A program made the position numbers and the translations under genes. From positions 1 to 64,000 of the forward strand of contig CAZMUZ010000003.1 in the NCBI GenBank assembly GCA_964569315.1: DNA of 64,000 nt. The letters run 5' to 3'. A model generated the notes under the pieces. The model saw only the letters and a program-made list of their open reading frames with translations. It made no database searches and was not told the origin of the DNA. This DNA comes from CADEFF01 sp964569315 (lineage in GTDB: Bacteria; Pseudomonadota; Alphaproteobacteria; Dongiales; Dongiaceae). Of this stretch, positions 23,205 to 32,707 are shown piece after piece (the first letter of the stretch is position 1; every line of letters begins with the position of its first letter).

Positions 23205-24593
23205 TCACCCTTTCGCCGCCAGCGTCTCGATATGGGCATAGAGCGCGCGGATGCACATGGCCTCGCCGCCCTCCGGCCGCCCGGGGCGCGAGCCCGGATT
23301 GGCGGCCATCATGTCGATATGGATCCAGGGCGTGCGCCGGCGCACGAACTCGTTGAGGAAGAGCGCCGCGGTGATCGAGCCCGCGAAGCCGCCCTGGCTC
23401 ACATTGTTGATGTCGGCGATCGGGCTGTCGAGCATGCGCCGATAGGGCTTGTGCAGCGGCAGCCGCCAGAGCGCATCCTGTTGCGCGAGCCCATGGCGCA
23501 GCAGCGCTTCGGCGGTCGCGTCGTCGTTCGAGAAGAGCGCCGGCAGGTCGGTGCCGAGCGCCACGCGCGCGGCCCCCGTCAGGGTCGCGCAATCGACGAT
23601 CAGCGCCGGGTCTTCGCTGTCCGCCTCGGCGAGCGCGTCGCAGAGGATGAGCCGGCCTTCCGCGTCGGTGTTGCCGACCTCGACCGTGATCCCCTTGCGC
23701 GTCCTGATGATGTCGAGCGGATGGAAGGCGTTGCCCGCGACCGCGTTCTCGACCGCCGGGATCAGCAGGCGGAGCTGGATATCGAGCTTCGCCCCCATGA
23801 TGACGCGGGCGAGCCCGAGCAGGTTCGCGGCCCCGCCCATATCCTTCTTCATCTGCAGCATGCCGGAGGCGGGCTTGAGGTCGAGCCCGCCGGAATCGAA
23901 GCAGACGCCCTTGCCGACCAGCGTGATCCGCGGACCCTTCCGGCCCCAACGCAGGTCGATGAGCCGCGGCGCGCGCGATGCGGCGCGGCCGACGGCGTGG
24001 ATCGTCGGGTAGTTCTGCTTCAGGAGCTGGTCGCCGACGATGACCTTGCAGCTTGCGCCGAATTCCTTGGCGAGCTTCTCGGCCTCGGCCGCGAGCTCGG
24101 CCGGCCCCATATCGTCGGCCGGCGTGTTGATCATGTCGCGCACCCAGTGGATCGCCTCGGCGAAGCGCTTCACCTGGGCGCGATCGGCGCCCTCGGGCCA
24201 GACCAGCTTCGCCGCCGCGCGCTTCGCCCGCTTGTAGCGGGTGAAACGATAGGCGCCGAGCGCCCAGCCGAGTGCTGCCGCCGAGGCCGCTTCCGCCGAC
24301 AGCCGCCCCTCGATGCGGTAGCGCCCCTCCGGCAGCGACTGCGGCAGCGCGCCGTAGGACCAGATATCGACCCCGGGCTCGACGCCGAGCAGCACGCCGC
24401 CGATCCCGCCGGCCCGTGCCGGCAACCGCAGATGAGCGGCGGCCTCCGCCTTGAAGCGGTTCTCCTCGACCCAGCGCCGCATCGTCGCAGGCTGTTTCTT
24501 GAGCCAGCTCCTGAGCTCGGCGGCGGTCAGCGGCGTGACCGGTACGGCCTTGCCGCCGGCCCGGTCGATCAGCGAATCGGTCACGGGGAACAT
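23205..24593 (-). CDS. Leucyl aminopeptidase family (M17) protein
   Basis: A 462-residue cytosolic metallopeptidase of the M17 family, which removes N-terminal residues from peptides using two metal ions. The C-terminal catalytic domain shows LVGKGVCFDSGGLDLKPASG with the metal-ligand Lys and Asp, and the family signature NTDAEGRLILCDAL. The catalytic Arg lies in that motif. The N-terminal domain is divergent from PepA, and the protein resembles the PepB-like alphaproteobacterial group. I chose the ATG at 24591-24593 (MFPVTDSLIDRAGG), which begins the conserved part; the frame is open further upstream to 24857 but that is low-complexity, shadow-like sequence. Divergent from the GST gene at 24829. 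Confidence 0.92.
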   Translation of the reverse strand: MFPVTDSLIDRAGGKAVPVTPLTAAELRSWLKKQPATMRRWVEENRFKAEAAAHLRLPARAGGIGGVLLGVEPGVDIWSYGALPQSLPEGRYRIEGRLSAEAASAAALGWALGAYRFTRYKRAKRAAAKLVWPEGADRAQVKRFAEAIHWVRDMINTPADDMGPAELAAEAEKLAKEFGASCKVIVGDQLLKQNYPTIHAVGRAASRAPRLIDLRWGRKGPRITLVGKGVCFDSGGLDLKPASGMLQMKKDMGGAANLLGLARVIMGAKLDIQLRLLIPAVENAVAGNAFHPLDIIRTRKGITVEVGNTDAEGRLILCDALAEADSEDPALIVDCATLTGAARVALGTDLPALFSNDDATAEALLRHGLAQQDALWRLPLHKPYRRMLDSPIADINNVSQGGFAGSITAALFLNEFVRRRTPWIHIDMMAANPGSRPGRPEGGEAMCIRALYAHIETLAAKG

Positions 24594-24828
24594 CACCTGT
24601 CTGGTTCGATAGGATCGCGATGGCGAGCATGGACCGGAAGCGGCGCGCTGAAAAGCCCGTGCGGGGAATACGGGGGCGCGAAGGGCGCCGACGGGGATCC
24701 AGCAGCGAAACCCGCGAGGGTCCGCCGCCGCCCCGGCCCCCGCTTCCTCCACCCGCCTTGCGCCGGCCGCACGGCTCGGGCTAATCAGGCGGGCGGACAA
24801 TGTTTTCCGGCAAGGGACGGCAGTCGAC

Positions 24829-25506
24829 ATGGCGACCACGCTCGTCATCGGCAACAAGACCTATTCCTCCTGGTCGCTCAGACCGTGGCTCGCGCTCAAG
24901 GCGACCGGCGAGCCGTTCGAGGAGGTGCTGGTGCCGCTCGACCAGCCCGATACCAGGTCGCGGATCCGCGAATATTCGCCGACCGGCAAGGTGCCGCTGC
25001 TGATTCATGGCGAGGTGCGGGTCTGGGAGTCGCTCGCGATCTGCGAGTATCTCGCCGACCGTTTCCCCGCAGCGAAGCTCTGGCCGGCCGATCCGGCCGC
25101 CCGCGCCCATGCCCGCGCCGTCAGCACGGAGATGCATGGCGGCTTTCCCGAGCTGCGCCGGAACATGCCGATGGATCTGTCGCATTCCTGGCCGCAGCGC
25201 GACCGTTCCGCCCACTGCCAGCCGGACATCCGGCGTGTGACGGCGATCTGGCGCGACTGCCGCGAACGTTTCGGCAAGGCGGGCGCGCATGGCAAAGGCG
25301 ATTTTCTTTTCGGCGGCTTCTCGATCGCCGATGCGATGTATGCGCCGGTCACCACCCGCTTCACCACCTATGGGGTGAGGCTCGATCCGGAATCGATGCG
25401 GTATATCGAGGCCGTTGCCGCACACCCCGCGATGCGCGAATGGATCGCCGCTGCGCGGCAGGAACCCTGGGAGCTGACCTACGAGGTCTTCAGACAACCT
25501 GCCTGA
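24829..25506 (+). CDS. Glutathione S-transferase family protein
   Basis: A 225-residue protein with the N-terminal thioredoxin-like GST domain. It starts TLVIGNKTYSSWSLRPWLAL, where the Tyr-Ser-Ser-Trp-Ser stretch is the usual glutathione-activating region of the zeta/YfcF-like group. The cis-Pro is in TGKVPLLIHG, and the ESLAICEYLAD segment binds the gamma-glutamyl moiety. The C-terminal helical domain has FGGFSIADAMYAPVTTRF with the conserved N-capping Asp. Expected roles are conjugation or detoxification; the exact substrate is unknown. The GT39-like gene follows after 16 bases. Confidence 0.9.
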   Translation: MATTLVIGNKTYSSWSLRPWLALKATGEPFEEVLVPLDQPDTRSRIREYSPTGKVPLLIHGEVRVWESLAICEYLADRFPAAKLWPADPAARAHARAVSTEMHGGFPELRRNMPMDLSHSWPQRDRSAHCQPDIRRVTAIWRDCRERFGKAGAHGKGDFLFGGFSIADAMYAPVTTRFTTYGVRLDPESMRYIEAVAAHPAMREWIAAARQEPWELTYEVFRQPA

Positions 25507-25522
25507 GGCGCGCCGACCCGCG

Positions 25523-27193
25523 ATGGTCGATCGCGCGATGACGAGCATCGCCGGCTGGTGGACGCTGCGTTCTGCGCTCCGGCTGCAGCCCCTGCCGATC
25601 TGGCCGACCGCGATCTGGCTCGTGGTGGTGGGGGGCGCCGTCATCGCGCGACCGCCGGTCTTCGGCGTGGACAGCCTCTATCTTTCCGCGAGCTGGTGGC
25701 TCTGGTCGGAGCCGGACGGCGCCGGCGCCGCCTTTGCGAACGAGCCGCCGCTGCTGCACTGGTTGGTGGCGCTCGGCTGGCAGATCTTCGGCGTGAACGA
25801 GTTTTGGGCGCGGCTCGTGGCGCCGCTTTTCGGCTTGCTCACGCTCGTCATCGCCGGGCCGATGGCCCGCATGCTCTGGCCGAAGCGCCCGCAGACCCTG
25901 ATCATCGCGCCGATCGTGCTGGTGGGGTTCGGCGCCTTCGCCAGCATGGCGAGCCTGACGGTGCCCGATCTGCTGCTCGCCTTCTTCGTGCTCGGCGGCA
26001 ATGCCTGCCTGCTCTTCGCGCTCCGGGCGCAACCGATGCTGGGCTGGCTCAGCTTCGGGGCGGCGCTGGCGCTCGGCATCCTGAGCAAGGGCTCGGTCGC
26101 CCTTCTCCACATGCTGCCGGTGGCGCTGCTCGTGCCGTGGCTCTGGCGCTCGCGGCCGATCGCGTTCGGGCGCTATTACGGCGCGCTCGCGGCGTCGCTG
26201 CTGCTCGCCTTCCTCATCACTTTGCCCTGGCTGACGGCGCCGGGGGGCGACTGGACGGCCCGGCTCGGCAGCTTCAGCGAAATCGCGCTCAGCCGGATCG
26301 ATCCGCGGCCCTGGTACTGGCTCCCGCTGCTGGCGCCGCTGCTGCTCTTCCCGTGGTTCTGGTGGAAGCCGGTCTGGCGCGCCTGGCAGCGGCAGCGGCG
26401 GATGCCGATCGACGACGGGCTGCGCTTCGCCGGGATGCAGTTCGCCGTGAGCCTGCTCGCCTGTCTCCTGACCGCGCCGCGGGCCGCGCACGCGCTGCTC
26501 CCGGCGCTGCCGATGCTGGCGCTCTTCGTCGCGCGGATGCTGACCGTGCAGGAGAACAAGCCGAAGGACTATCACGCCGCCTTGCCGGCGCTGCCGGTGC
26601 TGCTGGCGGGGCTGCTCTTCTTCCTGCTCAACATCGTCCCCTTCGCGCATCTCGACGCCGTCTGGCGCGAATTCATGAGCCCGACCGGCCTGCCGATCTG
26701 GCTCGGCGGCACGGGCCTGCTCTCCGGCCTCGTCGCCATCGGCGGCGGCTATCTCCTGGGCCAGGCGGCGCCGCGCGCCTTCGTGGCGCGGCTGGTGCAG
26801 CTCGCCCTGTTCCCGGCGCTGATCGCGACCGCCATCAACATCGAGTTCGTGACCTCGCTCCGCGACTTCTTCGATCCCCGCCCGGTCGCCGCGCGCATCC
26901 AGTCGCTCGAGGAGGCCGGCCGGCCGGTCGCGGTCTTCGGCGCATATCGCGGCGAATACGACCTGCCGGGGCGGCTGGTGGCCCCGCTCGTGCCGCTGGT
27001 CGATGCGGGTGCGGTGCTGGGCTGGTCCGCGCAGCATCCGAGGGGCGTGGTGGTCAGCTACTTCCAGGGTTCGACCCTGCGCCTGCCGCGGCGCCCGCTG
27101 ATGCTGGGGGCGGCGGGCGACGACTGGGTCGCGCTCTGGGAATCGGCCGACGTGGTCGAATCGGACGGCGCCGTGCTGGCGACGCGGTTCTAG
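25523..27193 (+). CDS. Integral-membrane glycosyltransferase, GT39/ArnT-like
   Basis: A 556-residue protein with about ten or more hydrophobic segments, resembling ArnT and dolichyl-phosphate-mannose protein mannosyltransferases. It has the acidic residue in the first periplasmic loop (FGVDSLYLSASWWLW), followed by ANEPPLLHWLVALGWQIFG, the region that binds lipid-phosphate sugar donors. Such enzymes transfer sugars from undecaprenyl phosphate to lipid A or other cell-surface acceptors on the periplasmic side. Acceptor and sugar are unknown. The start is an ATG at 25523, 16 bases after the GST gene, so co-transcription is likely. The reverse strand holds a long shadow frame. Confidence 0.82.
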   Translation: MVDRAMTSIAGWWTLRSALRLQPLPIWPTAIWLVVVGGAVIARPPVFGVDSLYLSASWWLWSEPDGAGAAFANEPPLLHWLVALGWQIFGVNEFWARLVAPLFGLLTLVIAGPMARMLWPKRPQTLIIAPIVLVGFGAFASMASLTVPDLLLAFFVLGGNACLLFALRAQPMLGWLSFGAALALGILSKGSVALLHMLPVALLVPWLWRSRPIAFGRYYGALAASLLLAFLITLPWLTAPGGDWTARLGSFSEIALSRIDPRPWYWLPLLAPLLLFPWFWWKPVWRAWQRQRRMPIDDGLRFAGMQFAVSLLACLLTAPRAAHALLPALPMLALFVARMLTVQENKPKDYHAALPALPVLLAGLLFFLLNIVPFAHLDAVWREFMSPTGLPIWLGGTGLLSGLVAIGGGYLLGQAAPRAFVARLVQLALFPALIATAINIEFVTSLRDFFDPRPVAARIQSLEEAGRPVAVFGAYRGEYDLPGRLVAPLVPLVDAGAVLGWSAQHPRGVVVSYFQGSTLRLPRRPLMLGAAGDDWVALWESADVVESDGAVLATRF

Positions 27194-27290
27194 AGCGCGT
27201 TTCCTCGAAGTTGAATCGGAACGCGCTCCAGATTCATTGGTCTGGTCGCATTTTCTGCCGCGAACCGGTGCCCACTTCGCGGGAAAATGC
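27193..27290. repeat. Mosaic intergenic palindromic repeats
   Basis: Two hairpin modules lie side by side in the gap after the GT39-like gene. GAGCGCGTT (27193-27201) pairs with AACGCGCTC (27220-27228). GCATTTTC (27248-27255) pairs with GAAAATGC (27283-27290), around CGCGAACCGGTGCCCACTTCGCGG. The second is the familiar rhizobial/rhodospirillal intergenic mosaic element. The first begins on the stop codon of the preceding gene. They separate convergent genes and may act in transcription termination or mRNA stability. Confidence 0.75.
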
Positions 27291-27322
27291 TCCAGCGTCG
27301 GCTCCGACGAAGGACGCTCGGC

Positions 27323-28087
27323 TCAGATCGAAAGCCCGCCATCCACCATCAGCGTCACGCCGGTGATGTAGGGCGCGCCGGCACAGAGATAGAAGATCGC
27401 CTCGGCATAGTCCTCGATCTTCCCGGGCCGCTTCAGCGGGATGTTCTCGACATCGCTATCGACCTCGTCCTCGGTCCAGCGGCATTGCCAGTTGGATCCC
27501 TGCACGAGGCCGGGCGCGATCGCATTGACGCGCACCTCCGGCGCGAGGCCGCGGGCGAGTTCCTTGGTCATGCTCACGAGGCCGGCCTTGGTCATGCAAT
27601 AGACGCTGCTGGAGCCGCCGCGTCCGAAGGCGGAGATCGACGCTGTGTTGACGATGGCGCCGCGGCTCTTCTTCAGGTGCGGTGCGGCCGCGCGGACGCA
27701 GCGGAAGGGACCGATGAGGTTGACCGAAAGCAGCTTCTGCCAGAAGGCCTCGTCCTGCCGCTCGAGGTCGGAGGGCGGGATCGGCCGGTCGGTGCCGGGC
27801 GTGCCGGCATTGTTCACCAGATAGTCGAGGCCGCCCATCGCGGCGGCGGCCGTCTCGACCATGCGGGCGGCATCCTTGGCGTCGCCGACGTCGCCGGGCG
27901 CCGCGATCACGTCGAAGCGCTTCGATTTCAGCCGCTCGACTTCCTTCGGCAGGCGCTCGCTCCGCGCGAGATCGTTGATCGCGACCTTGGCCCCCATGCG
28001 CGCGAGCAGTTCCGCCGTCGCGAGCCCGATGCCCGATGCGGCGCCGGTGACGAGCGCCTTCTTTCCCGTGAGATCTGCGGTGATCAT
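27323..28087 (-). CDS. SDR family NAD(P)-dependent oxidoreductase
   Basis: A 254-residue classical short-chain dehydrogenase. The cofactor-binding glycine motif is TGAASGIGLATAELLARMG, the structural motif is NNAGTPG, and the catalytic Ser-Tyr-Lys set is SISAFGRGGSSSVYCMTKAGL. The C-terminal ITGVTLMVDGG is typical of the FabG-like subgroup. An acidic residue after the second strand (INDLAR) suggests NAD rather than NADP. The substrate is unknown. It lies 42 bases downstream of hpnM on the same strand, which may mean co-transcription with this hopanoid gene, but there is no evidence for a hopanoid role. Confidence 0.88.
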   Translation of the reverse strand: MITADLTGKKALVTGAASGIGLATAELLARMGAKVAINDLARSERLPKEVERLKSKRFDVIAAPGDVGDAKDAARMVETAAAAMGGLDYLVNNAGTPGTDRPIPPSDLERQDEAFWQKLLSVNLIGPFRCVRAAAPHLKKSRGAIVNTASISAFGRGGSSSVYCMTKAGLVSMTKELARGLAPEVRVNAIAPGLVQGSNWQCRWTEDEVDSDVENIPLKRPGKIEDYAEAIFYLCAGAPYITGVTLMVDGGLSI

Positions 28088-28129
28088 TCCTGCCCCCTGA
28101 CGGCCCGGCGAGCCGGGCGCGGTTGATGC

Positions 28130-28792
28130 CTACTCCACTTCCGCGTCCTTGCCGGCCGCGAATTCCGTAATGCGCTTCTCCAGCGTGGCGATGAGCGCGT
28201 CGAAGCCCTGGCTGCCGATCACCTCGGTGAACTCCGACCGGCGCACGGCGAGCTCGCTGATCGAGGATTTCAGGAACACGTCGATGATGCGCAACTGCCC
28301 GCCTTCTTCGGGACGCAGCAGATAGTCGATGCGGACCGGATCGCCGTCGGAGCGGACGATCTGGTTCTGCACCAGGACCGCGCCCTTGTCCTTCGGTTGC
28401 TCGCCCAGGATCTCGAATTTCTGGCCCGAATACTCCTTGAAGCGCGCGGCATACACGGCTAGAGAATAGCGACGAAAGCTGTCGGCCAGCGTTGCGCGTT
28501 GCGCTTCGGTCAGATTGCGCCAATGGCTCCCCGCCGCCACCCGCGCCATGATCGCGAAATCGAAAGCCTCCGATACCACAGGCTCGAGTTGCTCGTAGCG
28601 GCCTCCATAACCGAGGGCGGGCCCGTCCTTCATGACCTGCAGGAAGGCCGCATTGAGCTTGCCGACGACATCGCTTGCGGGGCCGGCTGCGACGCTTTGG
28701 GCGGTGGTCAAAAGCCAGAGCGCCCCCAAGATTGCGCCGAGGAACCCTCTTCCGACGGGACGATGAAACGCGCCTGCCATCTTCTTCTTCAT
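28130..28792 (-). CDS. hpnM: Hopanoid-associated toluene-tolerance (MlaC/Ttg2D-like) protein
   Basis: A 220-residue periplasmic protein of the MlaC family, which shuttles lipids between membranes. A signal peptide is visible (GFLGAILGALWLLTTAQSVAAG). The mature part has the family landmarks FAIMARVAAGSHWRNLTEAQR and FRRYSLAVYAARFKEYSGQKF, and a C-terminal IIDVFLKSSISELAVRRSEF. The usual name HpnM reflects its constant company with hpnN, here divergently transcribed 80 bases away. It is expected to pick up or deliver hopanoids in the periplasm with HpnN. I chose the ATG at 28790-28792, just before the basic start of the signal peptide; an in-frame ATG at 28822 would add ten residues. Confidence 0.9.
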   Translation of the reverse strand: MKKKMAGAFHRPVGRGFLGAILGALWLLTTAQSVAAGPASDVVGKLNAAFLQVMKDGPALGYGGRYEQLEPVVSEAFDFAIMARVAAGSHWRNLTEAQRATLADSFRRYSLAVYAARFKEYSGQKFEILGEQPKDKGAVLVQNQIVRSDGDPVRIDYLLRPEEGGQLRIIDVFLKSSISELAVRRSEFTEVIGSQGFDALIATLEKRITEFAAGKDAEVE

Positions 28793-28872
28793 CCTTGCCG
28801 CTTCACGGTCTCCCGGGCGCAATTGCCGGCGACGCCGAACGAAGCTTCCGATCGTTGACGGAATAGGCGGGC

Positions 28873-31485
28873 ATGGTCGCGAACCTGCTCACCTGGTGGG
28901 TAAGGCGTATCGCGCAGTATCCGCGCCTCGTTCTGCTTCTGTCGGCGGCGGCTACGATCCTCGGCCTAATTTATACGGTCGAAACGCTCACCATCAACAC
29001 CGACACCTCGGCGATGATCGACCCGCGTCTGCCATATAGGGTCGCGTCGCAGCAATTCACAGCCGCCTTCCCGCCCGACCGGGACAGCATCGTCATCGCC
29101 GTGGAAAGCGACATTCCCGAGGCAGCCGAAGCGGCGGCCGACTGGCTCGCGCACGGGCTCGAAGGCAAGGCCGGCATCGAAGCGGTGTTCCGGCAGAACG
29201 GCGGCGCCTTCTTCGACCGGGACGGCCTCCTGCTGCTGCCGGAGGCGAGCCTCGCGGAATTCACCGACGCCCTCGTCGACGCGCAGCCCCTGCTGGCGGA
29301 ACTCGCGCGGGATCCGCGCGCCTCGACGCTCTTCGATCTGCTCGGCGACACGATCGACAACTCGACCGATCTCGCCCGCGACCTTTCGTCGCTGCGCCCG
29401 GTGACGGAGGCGCTGGCGCCGGCGATCGACCGTGCCCTCGCCGGGGAAAGCCGCCCCTTCTCCTGGCAGGGCCTGATGCAGGCGGGCGGCGAGGATGCCG
29501 ATCCCGGTCGGCAGTATCTCTCGGTCCAGCCCGATCTCGATTTCGGCTCGATGGCCCCCGCGGGGGTCGCCATCGGCTCGATCCGCGCGACGGTCGCGGC
29601 CATGCCCGAGGCGCTTTCCGGCGCGGCGAAGGTCTATGTGACCGGCCCCGCCGCGCTCGCCGCGGAGGAGCTGGAATCCGCCTCGCAGGGCGTGGGGATC
29701 GCCTTCGTGATTTCGGTCGTCACCGTCGGCTCCCTGCTGTTCTGGAGCGTGCGCTCGGTCTGGCTCGCGGTGGCGGCGCTGATCACGCTCAATGTCGGGC
29801 TGCTCTGGACCGCGGCCTTCGCGGCCGTCTTCGTCGGCCAGCTCAATCTCATCTCGATGACCTTCGCGGTGCTGTTCGTCGGGCTCGGCGAGGATTTCAG
29901 CATCCATTTCGCGCTGCGCATCCGCGAGGCGCTGGATGCAGGGCACAGCAAGGTCGCCGTGCTGAGCGAGGCGGTGGCCGGCGCCGGACCGGCGCTGCTG
30001 CTCTGCACCGTGGGCGCCGCCTTCGGCTTCTGCGCGTTCGTGCCCACCGCCTATATCGGGCTTTCCGAGCTCGGCATCATTGCGGGCGGCGGGATGCTGA
30101 TCGCCTTCTTCGCCACCGTCACCGTGATGCCGGCGCTCCTCGCGCTCAAGATGCCGCGGCTGAAGCCATTGCCGATCGGCGGCCTCGGCCTGCCGGTCGA
30201 GGGGTTCCTCCGCCGTCATGCGCGCACGGTGGTGACGCTGCTGGCGCTGGCGGCGATCGGGGCGCTTTTCACCCTGCCGCAGCTCACCTTCGACGAGAAC
30301 CCGCTCAATCTCAAGGATCCGGAGGCGCCTTCCGTCATCGCCTTCCATCATCTGGCGCAGGGCGGGACCGGGCTTTCCTATCCCGCCGAGATCCTGGAGC
30401 CGAACCTCGCCGAGGCGGACGCGCTCGCGACGAAGCTCCGCGCGCTGCCGGACATCCACCGCGTGGTGACGCTTTCGACGTTCCTGCCGGCCGATCAGGA
30501 CGCAAAGCTCGCCATGCTGGCCGACCTGCAATTCCTGCTGCTGCCGGCGCTCGAGGCCGATCCGGTGCCGCCGGCGAGCGACGCGCGGATGGCCGGGGCG
30601 GCGACCGCGCTCGCGGCGAAGCTCGGATCCCTGCCCGACACGCTCGATGCCGGGGCGCGCGACGCCTATGGCAAGCTTCGCGCATCGCTCGGGCGTCTCG
30701 CCGGGGCGGACCAGGCGGCGCAGGACCGCTTCCAGGCCGACCTTTTCCGCTATTTCCCGGCCTTGCTCCAGCGCATCGGGACGGCGATCGGCGCCGAGCC
30801 CATCACCCTCGAGGATCTCCCCGCGGGGCTCGAGGAACGCTGGCTCGCCCCGGACGGCAAGGCCCGGATCCAGGTGATCCCGACCGCCGACGTGGTGCAT
30901 GATTCGAAGGCGCTGGAGCGCTTCGCCGACCATATCCGCACCATCGCGCCCGACGCCACGGGTGCTGCGATCGGCCTCGTCGAAGGCGGGCGCGCGGTGA
31001 CCAAGGCGATGATGCAGGCCGGGATCATCGCGATGGTGGGGCTCGTGCTGCTCCTCGCCGCGGTGCTGCGCAGCATCCCGGACATGCTCTATGTGCTGCT
31101 GCCCGTGCTGCTGGCGGGGCTCCTCACCATCGCCAGCACCACGCTTCTCGGCGAGCCGCTCAATTTCGCGAATGTCATCGCGCTGCCCCTGCTCTTCGGG
31201 CTCGGCGTCGCGAGCGGGACCCACTTCGTCATGCGGGCGCGGGAGGAGGTGCCGGGCACCGACCTGTTCCGCACCTCGACGCCGCGGGCGAGCGTGTTCA
31301 GCACCCTCACCACGATCTTCTCCTTCGCCAGCCTCGCGGTTTCCACGCATGAAGGCATCCGGAGCATGGGTATTATGCTCGCTGTGGCCATACTTTGGAC
31401 CCTTGGCGCGACGCTTTTGCTGCTTCCGGCGTTGTTCGAGCTCCGGCAGCGCCGCCGGATCGGGCGTAGCGGGCGGAGCGGCTAA
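28873..31485 (+). CDS. hpnN: Hopanoid transporter, RND superfamily
   Basis: An 870-residue RND/MMPL-type membrane protein which, in Rhodopseudomonas, carries hopanoids from the inner to the outer membrane. It has the two-fold layout: a first helix (VLLLSAAATILGLIYTVETL), a large periplasmic domain, five helices, then a repeat of the same. The first helix bundle includes FVGLGEDFSIHFALRIREAL, which carries the RND charge-relay-like acidic residues in helix 4. The second bundle has FGLGVASGTHFVMRAREEV at the equivalent place. The length fits HpnN. It ends three bases before a clear intrinsic terminator. The gene order hpnN-ispH-hpnH on the plus strand faces the shc operon. Confidence 0.93.
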   Translation: MVANLLTWWVRRIAQYPRLVLLLSAAATILGLIYTVETLTINTDTSAMIDPRLPYRVASQQFTAAFPPDRDSIVIAVESDIPEAAEAAADWLAHGLEGKAGIEAVFRQNGGAFFDRDGLLLLPEASLAEFTDALVDAQPLLAELARDPRASTLFDLLGDTIDNSTDLARDLSSLRPVTEALAPAIDRALAGESRPFSWQGLMQAGGEDADPGRQYLSVQPDLDFGSMAPAGVAIGSIRATVAAMPEALSGAAKVYVTGPAALAAEELESASQGVGIAFVISVVTVGSLLFWSVRSVWLAVAALITLNVGLLWTAAFAAVFVGQLNLISMTFAVLFVGLGEDFSIHFALRIREALDAGHSKVAVLSEAVAGAGPALLLCTVGAAFGFCAFVPTAYIGLSELGIIAGGGMLIAFFATVTVMPALLALKMPRLKPLPIGGLGLPVEGFLRRHARTVVTLLALAAIGALFTLPQLTFDENPLNLKDPEAPSVIAFHHLAQGGTGLSYPAEILEPNLAEADALATKLRALPDIHRVVTLSTFLPADQDAKLAMLADLQFLLLPALEADPVPPASDARMAGAATALAAKLGSLPDTLDAGARDAYGKLRASLGRLAGADQAAQDRFQADLFRYFPALLQRIGTAIGAEPITLEDLPAGLEERWLAPDGKARIQVIPTADVVHDSKALERFADHIRTIAPDATGAAIGLVEGGRAVTKAMMQAGIIAMVGLVLLLAAVLRSIPDMLYVLLPVLLAGLLTIASTTLLGEPLNFANVIALPLLFGLGVASGTHFVMRAREEVPGTDLFRTSTPRASVFSTLTTIFSFASLAVSTHEGIRSMGIMLAVAILWTLGATLLLLPALFELRQRRRIGRSGRSG

Positions 31486-31487
31486 AG

Positions 31488-31508
31488 CCCTGTTCCGAAC
31501 AGGGTTTT
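31488..31508 (+). terminator. Rho-independent terminator of hpnN
   Basis: CCCTGTT-CCG-AACAGGG forms a perfect seven-base stem at 31488-31504, directly followed by TTTT. It begins three bases after the hpnN stop codon. Good intrinsic terminator by the stem-plus-T-run rule, and the best of the window. It implies that ispH has its own promoter in 31509-31666. Confidence 0.8.
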
Positions 31509-31666
31509 CCGGAGCTTAACGGCCTCCTGCCGCGCCCTTGCCACGAGCAAGATGGGTTGACCCGCCTGCCGCCCTATGGTCCCTATGGGGGCTAAATGAG
31601 CCCGATTCTGCACTGCCGGGGCCCGTTTCGGGGCTTGCGGCCGGGGAATTACCCAGGAAGCGACGG

Positions 31667-32680
31667 ATGGTGACGGAGAATGCCGCCAAGATGCGCGTGA
31701 TTCTCGCGCAGCCGCGAGGCTTCTGCGCGGGCGTCGAACGCGCCGTCGAGATCGTCGAGCTCGCGCTGCAGAAATACGGGCCGCCGGTCTATGTCCGGCA
31801 CGAGATCGTCCATAACAAGCGCGTGGTGGAGAAGCTGCGCAGCATCGGCGCGCGCTTCGTCGACGAGCTGGACGAGGTGCCGGAAGGCGCCATCACCGTG
31901 TTCAGCGCGCATGGCGTGTCGCAGAAGATCGCCGACGACGCCGCACTCCGCGACCTGCCGGTGATCGACGCCACCTGCCCGCTCGTCGCCAAGGTGCATC
32001 GCGAAGGCCAGCGCTACGCCGAGAAGGGCTTCGACATCATCCTGATCGGCCATGAGGGCCATCCCGAGGTCGAGGGCACCCGCGGGCGCATCCCCGGCGG
32101 CGTGCATCTGGTGCAGTCGATCGCCGACGTCGGCAAGCTCAAGGTGCGCGATCCGGCCAAGGTCGCCTACATCACCCAGACCACGCTCTCGGTCGACGAT
32201 ACCCGCGTCATCATCGACGCGCTCAAGCTCCGCTTCCCGAAGGTGCAAGGGCCGGACGTCCGCGACATCTGCTATGCGACGCAGAACCGCCAGCAGGCGG
32301 TGCGCATCCTCGCCGCCCATGTGGGCGCGATCCTCGTGGTCGGCTCCCCCAACAGCTCCAATTCGAACCGGCTGCGGGAGATCGCAACCGAAATCGGCAT
32401 TCCGAGTTATCTCATCGACACCGCCGAGGACATCGATCCGCGCTGGTTCCACGGAATCGATACCATCGGCCTCACCGCGGGCGCCTCGGCGCCGGAAGAG
32501 CTGGTCCAGGAAGTGCTGGCGCGGCTCGACCGCATCCGCCCCGTCGAGATCACCAATCTCGAGGGGGTCGAGGAGAACGTCCGCTTCAAGCTGCCCGACA
32601 TGCTGTGGGACGTGGCGGGCTCCCCTTACGGCCGCATGGGCAAGCCGCATCGCGATGCGGATGCGCCCGCCGCCGAGTAA
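31667..32680 (+). CDS. ispH: 4-hydroxy-3-methylbut-2-enyl diphosphate reductase
   Basis: IspH carries out the last step of the MEP pathway, reducing HMBPP to IPP and DMAPP with an iron-sulfur cluster. The 337-residue protein has its three cluster cysteines in QPRGFCAGVERAVEIV, DATCPLVAKVHRE and DICYATQNRQ, and the proton-donor Glu in TQTTLSVDDTR-proximal sequence. I chose the ATG at 31667, which has an AGGAAG site upstream, over an in-frame ATG at 31538. Between hpnN and hpnH it directly feeds isoprenoid supply for hopanoids; hpnH starts 27 bases downstream, probably in the same transcript. Confidence 0.95.
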   Translation: MVTENAAKMRVILAQPRGFCAGVERAVEIVELALQKYGPPVYVRHEIVHNKRVVEKLRSIGARFVDELDEVPEGAITVFSAHGVSQKIADDAALRDLPVIDATCPLVAKVHREGQRYAEKGFDIILIGHEGHPEVEGTRGRIPGGVHLVQSIADVGKLKVRDPAKVAYITQTTLSVDDTRVIIDALKLRFPKVQGPDVRDICYATQNRQQAVRILAAHVGAILVVGSPNSSNSNRLREIATEIGIPSYLIDTAEDIDPRWFHGIDTIGLTAGASAPEELVQEVLARLDRIRPVEITNLEGVEENVRFKLPDMLWDVAGSPYGRMGKPHRDADAPAAE

Positions 32681-32707
32681 CCTCACCGTCGGTCAGGAGT
32701 CTTCGTT

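Noticed and set aside
22890..25541. 883-codon plus-strand frame over the cupin, aminopeptidase and GST region
   Set aside because: It is antisense to two real genes, out of frame with the GST gene, and has no recognisable domain.
25490..27037. 515-codon frame antisense to the GT39-like gene
   Set aside because: Composed almost wholly of Arg, Gln, Glu, Ala and Pro; no hydrophobic core or motif.
28966..31350. 794-codon open frame antisense to hpnN
   Set aside because: Low-complexity Arg/Glu/Gly composition and no motif; hpnN on the other strand is unmistakable.
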